DNA from: Dipetalonema caudispina
Taxonomy: Eukaryota > Nematoda > Chromadorea > Rhabditida > Onchocercidae
DNA: 64,000 nt
Direction of reading: 5' to 3'
Assembly: GCA_013365325.1 (NCBI GenBank)
Contig: JABVXV010000005.1
Location: 558,001-622,000 of the forward strand
The notes beneath the pieces are model-generated. The model was not told the DNA's origin, did not search any database, and worked only from the letters and a program-made list of their open reading frames with translations. The translations under genes were made by a program, and so were the position numbers. This document shows, piece by piece, positions 1 through 13,318 of this stretch (the stretch's first letter is position 1; every line of letters begins with the position of its first letter).

Positions 1-1226
1 TCAGTAATAAAAACTCGATTGGCTAATGCATTCGGAATTTGCATAGTTCATCAAAGGTTCCTAAATATGATGCCTGATTAAATGACTATTTCTACTATCT
101 TATTAACCAACAAATTTCTTGGAATCATCTCATTATAATATTCAGAAACTATAAGGGTTAGATATTTCCATTTCTTGAAAATGATTAAAAAGTACATATT
201 TCTTGAATACTTTAAATATAAACTGGAAAAGCAACAAAGCCAAAAGAATGGGCAAATCTACTATGCTCTATCAATATTTTATTACCATTTTGGTTCAAAG
301 GATAAAAAAAATCAATAAAATAACACTTTTCTCACATCAGACTAAAAAAAGCGGGAAATTCTCAGCAACAAATACAGTGAACGATGAATTAATATCTTCA
401 GCGAATAACAGAGAGCAAACAAAACAATCACTTCATCACAAAACTCTTGAAATTCTAGGGAACACACAACACCAGGTTAACTATTAACAAAGAAAATGAA
501 CAGCTAACTGCAAACGCACACTTATTCGCTTACAATTAAATGAAAGACTATTTATATATAAAACATTGAAATCAGAATATTAGGATGAAAAACATGCAAC
601 AATGAAGTGATTCTAAACTTATAATATAAATTCCATATAAAACTATAAAAAAAGGTTTATTTTCAGTTGAATATTTCTAGCATGAAAAAAGCACGTTAAA
701 GTGCTTGTAACACAAAGAAATTATAGAGATTATAACATCACAGATTTTTGACAGCCAAATTCCCTGAGAAACTAAAACCTCAATCTAAATTCCTAAGGAA
801 TTTTCAAACGAACTGGGAACGGAGAGTCTTTGAATGAACAGGCATTATTAGTGCCATAATTTTGGTTTTCCTTACGAAAGAACCATACTATTATCGTCGT
901 ACCGACAAGATCTTTCATTATAACAACCTGCTCAATTTTCACTATAATAGCCTATTCGAATATAATTTCTACAAAAACATTTTCGAAACACTAGGCCTTC
1001 ATACCCTAACTGTGGAATTTACTCAATTTTTGTTCAGAGTTTCAAAGCTTTTGTTAAGATGTTCTTAATGTAATATAGTAACTTTGAAGATATAACAAAC
1101 TTGAGATCATCAGAGTAATCTAATTCACATTCCTTGAACCAACATAAGCTCAAGATGAATGTTTCAACTGCTAAACCACGTGTGCTTCAAGTTTGCATAA
1201 AAAATCTCTAAATAGAACAGGTACTA
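1..1226. other. Region without a recognised gene
   Basis: This stretch lies downstream of the 3' end of the large minus-strand gene. It contains two short plus-strand open frames (about 203-487 and 862-1068), but neither is bounded by convincing splice signals or resembles a family I know. It probably holds the 3' UTR of the minus-strand gene and intergenic DNA. Confidence 0.5.
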
Positions 1227-4200
1227 CTAATTACTTTTTGCCGCTGCGAAAACTGCATGCAGATACCTCGTCCAGGGTTTCACTACTCGAAGCCAATCAT
1301 TTAAACCAAAATAAAGTAAACGGTTTTCAACAGTTCTGCCTCCCTGCAATTAATGTTTTATCTTAAAACAATAAAATCTCTGAAGAGCAAAAACAGTCTC
1401 AAATTCAATTTAATAAAAAATCCACTGGATTCTTATTTGAATTTATATAATACCTGTTCGAGCTTTAGTCTTGCAAACTCTCGTAATTTGTAAATTTCTT
1501 CAACCAAATTTGCTATTCGTGGAAGCATGCAGCACTCTGTACTTCTGACAAATGATGTTACCAGGCGTCCAAAAAGCAAAAGACGTAACACCGTCCTAAT
1601 AAGCATATCATCCGATAGTGACTGCGGTCCCGCTGTGTCAGCAAACATTTCATTTCTTTTCTTAAATTAGTTAAATTCTATAAATTATTGTTTTTGAAAT
1701 TTATGATATAATAAGTGGACGAATGTCAAACTCAGACTATCTGCAGAAAGAAGTTAACAAAGGAAACAGGAAAGGTAAATCCATTTTCGAAAATTGGAAG
1801 AATTTGAAATTTTGACAAAAAGAACCTTTTCTTCATTTTCAAAATGATCCGATAATTTCTGGACACATTCATTTAATACTGGAAATATTAGAGCTTCCTT
1901 ATCAGGAACTAAATGATTTGTTGCCACACTGAACAATGCATAACACGTCATCACTGCTGATGAAATTCTGGGGTTCAACTAAAATGGAAAAAGAAAAATG
2001 AAAGCAAAGCTGTTTAAAAAGTATAAAGATCGAAGAAAATATTAATATGGATAAACTGAAGTAACTGAGATGAAGAAATGAATGAACTTCTGTAAACATT
2101 TAAAGTGCTGCTAGCCGAAATTGAGGACATAAATTAGCTGCAGAAATTAAACACAATAATTCAAATCGATACCTCCATGGATTCCAAATTTAAGCCACTT
2201 ATGTCCGTAACAATCATACTGATAGATTCAGCAAACCAACGATGGAAAATATCAATACTAAGTTTTTGAAGACATGTGACACTATATGTACTTTTGTTGA
2301 GAAGCCGTGACATTATCACTTTATTGAATATTGTAAAAAGTTCATCCTAAAAGTAAAATACGAAGCAATTAACTTTAAGAAAGTTTTGGATGAGTCACAA
2401 AGAAAGATGAAGACAAGCTTTTTTTTATAATACTGCTATTAAAATACTAATATCTACTGTTCTATTAGCAACACGGAAAAATATTAAGAGATCAACACGT
2501 TTAATTTAGTTCTCCTCAAACATCAAAACAATTATGGCATCATTTGAATTCAGTTAGTTCTAAATTTCTAAAATTCAATTCCTGTCTCTTTTAGTTGATC
2601 CTAAATTTCTGAACATATAACGGACACCATGACAATGAAATGTATCAAATAAATTATTCAGTAAGTAAAATAAAATCTAAAAAGGATTTATGGCCAGACA
2701 AAACTTACTCTTGAAGCAAGATGTACGGACATCACGCGACGCACGGGCTCATATTGCTCATTTTCTTCAAGTAATAGTTTGTCAACAATTTCGGGAACAA
2801 TTGCTATCGAATAGCACATCATTGGTACAACTCTATCCGATGAATCCCGTTCTATCAAGCGTTGCAACAAGTTTGTCACATCCCTCAACACCTCATTATT
2901 TGAGCCATCCTAGATGAAAATAAATTAGAAATTGCCCGATCAGTCTATTCATTTCACTTATTTATGAAACAGATTCAAAAAGAGTTTACTACATGACCAC
3001 TGACTCTGGGTACTCAAATTATTGGATTGTGTAAAAACTGAGCATTCCAATGTAGTGCTTATACTGGCTAGGAATACTGCACTGTTATATTTTGAAAAAA
3101 TTTCGGAAAAATCCTAAAATTAGATACACAATGTGAATAATATCACATGATATATGTAAAATCTTCATTTCTCAACTGAAACTGGATTAAATATCAAACA
3201 ATAATTTCTGTTCCAAATAGTTTTGGAAAATGTTAATTTATAGATAGAAATATCAAGCTTGCAATTTCCTGAATTCATACTTGCATCAGTATTCGAGTAC
3301 ACAAGAGAACACATCGAATATTGAGACTATGCTGTGCAACGGAGGCAGGACGTGTTTTCGTTATTGATGTTATCATCTTCCTGAAAAAAAGTATCAGTCT
3401 AAAACTCTTCTTGAAAAGGCCATCAAAACAACAATTCATGATGACCTCCTATAGGAAGTCATATGTAATGGACCTACTTCTAATTTCCAACAAACAAACC
3501 ATAGAAAAAACGAAATAACATCACTCCAGTGCTCTTCACCACTCAACTGATGTAATAGTTCGATGAAATTCCGCTCTTTTGAAGATGCTACTTGATGAAG
3601 TTCTAGAACTTTGCCACTTGCACACTGGTCTCTTTGTTTATCCGACCAATAGCGAACTGCGAGCACAACACTGTGCCACATATTGCCCACATCAAGTTTG
3701 TTTATAAACTGAAAAGAAAAAATTCTTTAAAGGCAGTCATATTTCCATGCAATTCAGGATGTCTTTCACCTGATAATAGATATTCTAATGTATTGTTAAA
3801 TTTCTGGGTATTTATTTCCACTCATATTTCTAATAAACAGTTAAAAATGTTCCCGAAGATGACTTGAAATGCTTTTTTTTTGGTAAAAAAAACTACCTTA
3901 ACGCAGCACTCAGCTAATTTATCGCAAGATATTGCTGAAATGGCTGGCGTCTGGAACTTCTGGACTATTTCGAATAATTTATCATTATAATTGCTTTCTG
4001 AGAGTGCTTGATCAAATAAACACAACACAGCAGCCTCATCACTTCCAACTGGAACTTTTGTCGAGGATGTGCCTACCCGTACTGCGCTATGTTGAACCGC
4101 AGGCAGTCCTACATTCTGCAAATAAGAAACTAAACAGTATTTTAACCTAAAGATGGATGAGATATCAAAAAGGTGTACCTGCAGTATAAAAAATTTAAAC

Positions 4201-7200
4201 TTCAGCTACTTGATAGTGTGCCACTGTTTTATTAGGTAAAGGACACTTATATATTTCTCCATCATATTTAGAAGCAGTTACTTTGGCCTTCTTCGATCCA
4301 TCTCCTCCAGCAGGAAGCATTATTGCTGTTCTTTTCCGTTGTGTAATGTTTGCTCGTTCCATTTTTTTCGACGCTGATAATGTAGAAATCACCTTCTTTT
4401 CCTAAAAACCGACGAAAATCAATTCATAAGCAGTGACTTTAAGCATAAAATATTAAATTTTAGACCTTGAGTCTTTCAGAGCACCTGCTCTCAAATCTAT
4501 GGGTGCAGAATCTCACAAACAAACTTCTAAAATTAAATAATATTTCCAGAGTGCTTTTTCTCTATTTTTTTGCGAGAAATTGATATTCAACAGAACAGTA
4601 GATCAGTGGACAAGAAGTTCTTAAGATATGCTCAATTCAGATAGTACTAATTCATACCAAAAAGAATTGAGATTTAGATTGTTATCTACGCCTTTAAAAA
4701 AATGATAAAATCCCAGAAAAAAAAAGAGTGAATTCATTCAGTAACTAAAGAAGTAAAATTACCTACCGCAGGTTTACGTACTTGAATTCTTCCAAGTTCC
4801 TTCATGCATGATGTCTGCACTGCAAGCCGTTTATGCATCTTTTTGTACATTTCTGATCTCACTGTACTGATTGCTTTCTAGAAAAAGTGACAAAATCATT
4901 TCCAAAATAAAAGAGTTAACAAGCAATTTCATCATTTGGCTCATAAACTTTTAGGAGTGGTTCAAACATATTCTAAATATGCGTATGTAAGAATGGAAAT
5001 AAATCGAACCTTGGTCGCTCCTGTTGTTGCCCTAGCTTTCTCTGACTCATTGCAATTATTCGAAACATGAATCTTGCCTAAAATCATAATTCCTGCATCG
5101 ACTTCCTATTTACATTATTGAAACTATTTTTAGCTTTTCGAAGTTACCAGAAAAATAGAAATAGTTTGGAATTAAATACCTGATGTATTTTTCGTATTAA
5201 GAGATGGAACTCCAATATCATCCGTAACAATTTCTAATCGGTTATCATCATCATCATCAAGATCGCTTAATTCTATTCCTGCAAAAATTCTAATTAATGA
5301 CTCTTCTAGAAGTATAAAATAAGTAGAAATGAGTTCTTGTAGAAATGATATAAGCTTGAGAGCTCAAATTTAAAAATAGAGCAATGGGATTCGGAAAAAG
5401 TCTGGCAAAGCATATACAAGCTAATGATAAAAAAATTTAACATACTCCAAAGAATACGAAAGAATAATAAGCAAAAATGCATGCAAAAGAGGGATTTAAA
5501 GAACTGACCGAGTGATTTGATATTTGTTGTTATTGATTTGTTCGCACTCTCACTGTCCTCACTCTAAAATTCATATTTATTAAGAAGAATCGAGATGTAA
5601 AATTAAATATCTAATTTGGAAAAGTAAGTTTGTTGCTCGGTAGGTCCATTACATCTGAAATTTTATAATGAGTAATAATCACAAATCATAGCATACCACT
5701 GGCTCTTTTTCAAGATGAGTCTCAGTCATTTTTAATTCTTGCAAAAATGCCATAGTTTGATCGGCATCTTTCCACTTATCTTTCGCTTTGATAGCTCCTT
5801 CCTCAGTCAGTTTTCGATTTCTTGCCTCACTTGCCACTTGTTTATTATGCCGTGTCACAGCTAATTTTTTGGGTTCCTTGAGTCGAACACTTTTTGATAA
5901 AGACCTGACAACAGTTTCGGCATTTTCCAGTCTACTTTTCAATGTTATTTCCCGCTTTACTTGTGTTGCTGATGATTGAGTGTTGCTTTGCTTTTCCATT
6001 GCAACTCGATTTCCTGATTTTGTAGCGCTTAGAATTTCATGTTGATTCGAAATCTCTCTATTATCTTTTGATGATTTCCTTTCATCTAACTTCTTCCACG
6101 AAACTGCGTAATTCGAAGCCTTTTTTTCCGATAGCATTGTTATATTGTCATTATCTAAAATCTGATTTTCTATAGCTTCGCCTGACTTTGCATTCACATT
6201 TTCTTGTTGCGTCAGCACAACTTCTGTTCCTGAGTCACTATGAACACTGATGAGTTCCTCAGTGTCAACTATCAATTCATGGCTATCTTTGGAAGACCAA
6301 GAATCAATTCGTGCTTGTTTCCTTCTTGCTGAATGTTGAAGTGGTTGTTCTTGTAAACTCGGATTATCAGCACTGTTCCTGAATTCCTGTTCATTTTGGA
6401 TAGCTTTTAATTCATTACTTTTGCTTCTAAGCATTTTTAGAACACTTTCTACCTTACTGTCCGGTAGTCTTACAAGATTTCCCTCCTTTTCTGAGCGCCT
6501 TTTTCCATTGAATAATGCTCTTTCTGAGATTACTTTCTCGCTTTCTAACTGCTGCGTCATGGAACTACGGTTTTCCTCTAATTCGCCTTCTTTGGTATCA
6601 CTAGATTCCATAATAATTGTTTTTGGCAATTTCGGAGAATCAATTCTAATTCCTAAACGTTCGTCTTCATTTTGAGGATTAGATGCACTACGTTTTCTCT
6701 GTGACCTTAACGTCATAACACATTTCGAGTCAGTAGTAACAGTAGGCCTTAACATTTGTCTAACTGCCGGTGTATGTGCCTCCACAGAGAGTATTTCCTT
6801 GATTTCATCTGAGACTTTGAGATTCTGCACGGATTCACTGTCCTGCAAAGAATGATAAACGGATTAATGGACCCACACGAAAATCCTCGCCTTCAAAAAA
6901 TTTGGATCCAACTTTCATGTGTAAATTTTATCCAATCATTTTAACCAAAAGATGTTTAAAAAGATGAATTCTAAATCATAGATAAATTACTGTTTCCGGC
7001 AAATATGTATTTCGCTGCCCATGGGTTGTTTGTAGCATACTTTTCTCCGACAACTGAGCAGAGAACGACACATCTTCGTTTGTTTTCTGAAAAATCATTT
7101 TGTAAGGTTTAAAAAAGGTATATTTTGTAACCAAAATCATGACAGTTCTTCCTCCCTTCAATATAATCAGAAATTCCATTACTTACAAAACTAAGTGACA

Positions 7201-10200
7201 CAAAACTCACGGCATGTTCATCATGAATGATTGTAACTGCTTCCGTAGTGAAAGAAGGTACGCAGCACGATGAACCAGAATCTTCGAATGATTCAGATGT
7301 GGCCATAGTATTAACTGTTATAGAGGGAGTCGGTGATAAAGGTCCAGCCAAACAGTTAGTTTCTTCCGCTGTTAATACTGCATCAGTTGTATCGCTCATT
7401 TCGGACCTCGACCTTGTCTTATTTTTAGAGATTATGCAACCTTCCGTTGAGCTCATTGATGTTCTGCTTGATACACTAGGAGACATTGGTCCAAAGAGAT
7501 TATCCATACAATCATCCGAACCATGTTGCTTTACATAATCATCCGAACCGTGCGGCTTTGGCAACTAGAAAATTTTCATTTAAAAAGAGGAAAATAGTCG
7601 AAATGATGCCAGAAAATCATGAAAAAAAAAGCCTTTCATCTAAATGAATGATTCTATTACTGCGTAACAAAAATCATATTAAAAGAATCCTTGCTGCAGT
7701 TACAATAAATTATTATAAATTACATATAAAAATTATACCTCAGAAGTTCCAGTATCCAAAAACGTTGGTCTGCTTAGCTTTGGAAGCAGAGGGGCCAGAT
7801 GCGCAAAGCTAAGCCATCTGGAAAGCCGTTCAGCACTCTCACAAATTTGTTTTTTTTTATTGTTTCGATCCGCAGCCTTAAATCATCCATACATCAGCAT
7901 AAAAGCAGTTCTCTTTAGATTTGACATAACTGTGCTCCAAATTTCCTAACGCAGTCCTTCTTACAGGAACTTCTTCCGCTATGTAGAAATATTAATTTAA
8001 AAAAAAATTAGGGAAAACAGAAAATAGAAAAAGCATGGGACAAAAAATAGAAAATTAAAACTAAATCTGGACTGACCTCCCTTTCTGATATATTTTTGCT
8101 ATCGTTTCCTTTGGCAGATCTCGAGTTGCTTTCATGCATTTCTCGGAAGATATTCTTTTGCAACCGGTCTTCTCCTTGTTGCATATCTTTTTCAACCACC
8201 TCCTCATTTTTCTAAAAACAATTCTTTCCGAAGACTGAAGAACTCTGATTTTTAGATGACTGTAAATCACAAGCAACGAAACTTGAAAAGCAAAAAAAAC
8301 TGAACAAAATCACATGCCATCCATGTATCACCTTTATCACTGAGAGAGACGAAGTGCTTGGAGTACACACGTTCGTAACATTGTCAAGCATAACTGAAAC
8401 AATTAATCGATGCTCATTATATTACCGAAAACAACTTTCGAAATGTTCAAATTAGAAAAAAATGAAGCTTGGCAAAAGATAAATTTAGTTTTTTGGGCAT
8501 AAATTACATTACGGGATGTAAACTTGGCCAGTATCTTCCAAAACTACGAGAAAATGAACCAAATAAAAATCCTTAGATGCAAATAACGTAAGCAAGTGCA
8601 TAACGATCTCAAGAGATTCTTTAAAATTACTTTTTCCCTTTTCCATATCTGTATATAATGTTTCTATTTCCTGCTTTCCCGTCTCCAATTGCCTTAATGT
8701 TTTCGTTCTTTCCATACATACATCTCTAAAACACAAACTGTGATGCAAAATTTGATGAAAATGAATCACATAGTGTTTCTCCACAGGCAAAGACCGTAAA
8801 TCTAGATAATATATGCCACTCACATGTTATCAGTGGGATAAAGATTTCTCCCCCACTAATACGTTGAAAACCCACATCAACAAAATAAAACTTCATGGAC
8901 AATTTTCATTCTTCGGTCGAAATTAAATGAAGTGCTAAAAGACAAGTTGGGAATTGAAACACAGGCTATTTGTAATAATATTCTCTGGTTATGAATTACG
9001 GAAATAGGTACTGCTACGTATTGCTTGAATTTGGGAAATGAATAAGAAACAGTAAAGTTATCATGTATCTAAAATGTCAAGCGTAAAAAATTTTGTTTCC
9101 TATTTCCAACTTTCTCATTCGCCAATCAGAAACTGATTTGAAATGGTTTGCAACATAGAATAAGCTCCATCTATTCATGACGTCAATAATTAGTGAATTA
9201 AAACTAGAAAAAAAACTCTACCAGCATTTATTTTGTGATCAATGAAGCTAGAAATATCAATATGAAGAATAAGCTTACGGATTAGATTGAACCCTCGAAA
9301 CAGAAATATGAAGCGCTTTTATACTTTTCGATTGTTTCTCCAAAAAATTTCCTGAAAAAAACTTTTCGCATTAATTTTAAATATAATCATCAGGCTGTGG
9401 CCACATAAAGCATAACTTCGGTTTCCGAAAGGACAAAAGTCTCAATCCCAATTCACTCCAAGTGTGCTTTGAATGGAATAATTCAAGGAATAGAATTGAA
9501 AACCAACTCTGAAGAGGTCCAAGTCGATCAGCAACTAGCGTGCATTCATGATACTAATGGAAAATCAGTTATGCTCAAGGCTGCACGTCCATGTAAATCT
9601 TGTTAAATTCATATTTCTATTATTCTCGAGCTTAATTTAATATGTATTTCTAAAAATCTATCTATCCATATATCTGTATATCTATATTTACATCTATCTA
9701 TATATATATATATGTATGAAAAAGATTAAATATAACCTTTTTCAGAAGCTCTAGTATTCAACATTTCTTCCACTGAGTTTGTCGAATGAACACTGCTTTC
9801 CTCAGCATTCCTTATTTCTTCCTTAGGAGATGCTGATTTTTTTGACGATTCTAACTGAGGTGGACTACCAATCGTCAGCAATAAATCTTCCACGCCCTTT
9901 GCTAATTCATCTGAAAAACAAATTATTTAAACGGAACTTGAATATTTCTGAAACATGTTGTGGTACCAAAAGCACGAGCAACTGACGAATGATAAGGTAC
10001 CAAGTACTTATTGGTTTCATCGCATTCCACGGATGCAAACATTTTATGGCTTCATATTCCAAACCCTATGATACTTGTAACATATTATATGCTGTCGTAA
10101 ATCCTTTCAGTTTTAGAATTTTCACCAAAAGAAGAAATTTTGACTGACTGAATTGTTCTCACTGATTAATCTGAGAGAAATCATACCATCATCACTGCTT

Positions 10201-12531
10201 TCTCCGATCATTTTTGTACTCGATTCACTTAAATTCGACATTTTCCTCGTCTTTCTAAGCAAATATTCACGCAAATCATCTCTATCTTTATATCGAGCAA
10301 GACGTTTTTGCAGTGATTTTGTCATTAAACCATTATTTTCAATAATTTCACCTGCAAATAGCAAGCAATATTTTTAATCTTGTTTCTAACTATTTGAATT
10401 TTAGCAACGCGTTCCATAATAACATTTTAGAAATCTTTAACAATATATTCCTAACAGTTCACAAAAGTAACAGGAATATAGATTACAAAAATTCGATTCC
10501 CAAGTAAATTAAAAATAAGATCTATGGGGAATTGTATATATAACGATGCATGATTAAGCAAATCTGATTACTGCACAGGATAAAAATTTTGGAAATTCTG
10601 TACGATTAAATGAGAGAAATTTTATTACATTTTGCAAGAAGGCTTAACTTCCCGCAACACTATTGAAATAATGGTGCACAAAAATATGAAGGGAATGTTT
10701 ACCAAACTCAAGAAGAAGTCTAAGCATTGATGGACAATGATATTTGAATGGCTCCAATTTTTCATTCACTGCTTGGAGTTGAACACATTTCTTTTCCAGT
10801 TGTTTCATTGAATCATTTATTTTCTTCAAAAAATAAAAGTATTGGAAATAAGTACGTAAACTTTTTAGACCGGTTTCTGTAGGTTTCATCGTTCGACTGA
10901 TGTTTGCTTTATAGATAACCCATCAATCACTAACGAGATAGAAAAAAAAAAAAAAAAAAACTATCTAAATATGTTATTCAGTTACCGTTATTTTATACGG
11001 CTCTCAAATAATGCATATCATTTCTCAATAAACTGCAATTAACGATGCTTATGAGGATAAACAAATTGCACCGAAAAGTTTTAAAGGATAGCTCATCAAA
11101 CAGAATTAGATCTTTAGCTTTTTCAAGCTTCATTCTATTGTTCTAGGAAAAAGGAATAGTAAAATTTTTGAGCAACGGTTTATTTGAAACAAAAGTCCTA
11201 AGAAACGAGGAAATAAGAAAGTCGTAAGGCTTTTTGTCACTTCCAATCCTTCAAAATCAGTAACTGAGAAAATTTACCGCAGCGGCCTCCACACTTTTCA
11301 AATATTTTGCAAGCAGTTCTTGACGTGCTTCCTTTTCGGCCATCAGATTTTCCATAGCCACCTTGCAGGTTTCATGATATTTCACTGATTCTTCAATCAA
11401 ACGCTAAAATTTATTCAAAACCATTTGAATAGCACAATGCTTTTCTCACTTTGAGGCACAAAAAGTATCCTAAAGTTCACCACTGATTTAAAGGTATTAA
11501 TTCTCTCATGTTACCTCATTCGGATCAATCAGATTTAGATTTGTAACGATATATAGTAAATCTTTAAGCTCCAAACAAAATAAATATGGATAAGTACAAA
11601 CCTGATTTCTTCGTGCTGTAGCAACTACTTCATCATACTGTCTTTTTAAACTGTCATGATTGATCTGAAATCCATATGATCTCTAAAGTTAAATTCAAAT
11701 AATAGAAGAAATACAAAAATTTTTAAATTTACGAATTGGAAAGTGAACGGACTACAAGAAAAAAATTAGAGGTATACCCGCAAATTCTCATACTCAGCAT
11801 ACAATGATGTGTGTTCTGCTTCCAACTTTTCTAGCTTTGAACGCCTTTCATCAATATATTTGGCCTGTTCTTCATTTATTTTGGATACTTGTTCTGTTTT
11901 CTAAAAAGAATTGTAAAGAAGTTTTCGAAATACTCTTCAAAAGAGTGAGAACTTTCTAGGAACAGCACTGCAAAGAATCACTATATTTTTTATTCTTTTT
12001 TATCCTCGTCACCACTATATTTTTTATTCTTTTAACTCCGTTACAATTTTATGAAAACAAGTGAGAAGTAATAACCTTTAGTTCTTTCTGAAGATTTTTA
12101 AACTGCCCACTTAACGCAGCTAAAGCTTCCTCAGCAATAACGGTATTCAGTCTCATCGCCACACATTTTGGACAATCTTCCTGCGATTCTTCCGTACTGC
12201 TCCGAATCTGTAACCCACTAGAACCGGCCTCACTCAAACAACCTTCCGAAAGCTGGAATAATTCCTTAATAATATGCATATTTCTGATAAGCAAGCTACC
12301 ACCTATATTTACTTTTATCCATGTTTAAAACATTCTGGGATTTCATCTTTGAATGAACTAATGATCACTTCTATCTCCTTCTTATACAAATAGAAATAAA
12401 TAATAATTGAAGAAGATTGAAATAGAAAATAATTCAAAGCGATTATTAAATTAATTCAGAAACAAATAAATGTAATATTTTGGAGAACTTGCCCCGGAGA
12501 AAGTTGAACGAGTTGACGTCGATGATGTCAT
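1227..12531 (-). CDS. Large multi-exon coiled-coil protein, identity uncertain
   Basis: Roughly 25 exons can be followed on the minus strand, ending in a TAG at 1227-1229. The N-terminal exons (12076-12252, then about 11.89, 11.66, 11.40 and 11.14 kb) encode a CPKC motif followed by a charged coiled coil. The middle (about 10.3 to 4.2 kb) is low complexity: Ser, Glu and Lys rich, with SPS and SPT motifs and an acidic DLDDDDD patch near 5.25 kb. The largest exon, about 5.69-6.84 kb, is entirely of this type. The C-terminal third (4.12-1.23 kb) is predicted helical, with well-formed exons such as 2692-2911 and 1838-1978. A start at 12531 (MTSSTSTRS) requires a GC donor at 12492; a simpler alternative is the in-frame ATG at 12279. 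The order CxxC, coiled coil, disordered region, helical end is reminiscent of ICE1 of the little elongation complex, but I cannot confirm this. A coil-rich piece at about 8515-8729 may be a further exon whose phase I could not fit. Confidence 0.65.
9650..9718. repeat. TATC/TA-rich simple repeat
   Basis: An interrupted run of ATCT/TATC units passes into about ten TA dinucleotides. It lies in an intron of the large minus-strand gene, just downstream (on that strand) of an exon ending near 9738. Confidence 0.8.
10937..10960. repeat. Intronic homopolymer A tract
   Basis: About 19 consecutive A residues on the plus strand lie within an intron of the large coiled-coil gene. On the coding strand this is a T tract. 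No other feature is visible here. Confidence 0.8.
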
Positions 12532-13318
12532 TTGCTACATTCTGCAAAACCTTAAACTGTAGAAATAATATCCCATCATTATAGAAAACAGTAATACCAG
12601 AAATCTTTACGAAATTCAATTCAAAAAATATCAAAACTAACCACAAAACTATCGGCTGGGAAATCTCTCTAATCGTAGGGTCGAATGAGAATATAAGGAG
12701 TCCGAAGATTACACAAAGCAAACTTTGTTCAAAGTTCAGACACTACAAATAAGTTGTATGATTAAATGATAGAGTTGTATGAGTTGGTTCGAACACCACG
12801 TACTGTTTAGATTCGGTATACCTTAGACAAAGAATGGAAAGAGGAGGATGAATTACCGGGTATAATGGGTTGTTGTAGTACCAACACTGGTACCATTCTC
12901 TTACCGCAATTTCTCGATCCTCTCCATGATGAGTTATCTTGAAGAGAATTCACTTTGTCAGTACTCTCAAATTCAACTTAAAATCCTAATTTTAGCATTC
13001 TGCAGTAATGAATAATGCAAGCTAATACAACAATAGCCGTTGACATTACTCATCCAATGAAATGCACGTTAATTGACTGGATACGCTTACCCGGTCACGT
13101 GGTTTGTGTTTATTTTCCAGTGGATATACGAGCGATATCTGCATACACATTTATACTTAAGATAACTATAAATTCATAGAGATTGAACCTTCTTCAGATC
13201 ACTAATAGATGATTTAAATTAAGAGTACTCATGCTTTGTTTATAGTAATGATGAAGTTTTTAAAATTGTCGGATGTTACGGATTGAAATATTTTAAATTC
13301 TGATTTTGTTAAGTAATT
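12532..13318. promoter_or_regulatory. Divergent intergenic region
   Basis: About 0.8 kb separates the start of the minus-strand coiled-coil gene from the plus-strand PXK gene, so it should hold both promoters and the undetected first exon of PXK. A TTTTGCAG acceptor lies 10 bases upstream of the minus-strand ATG at 12531, a possible trans-splice site. On the plus strand a TTTATAG acceptor precedes an ATGATG near 13245, a candidate but unproven PXK start exon. Confidence 0.4.
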
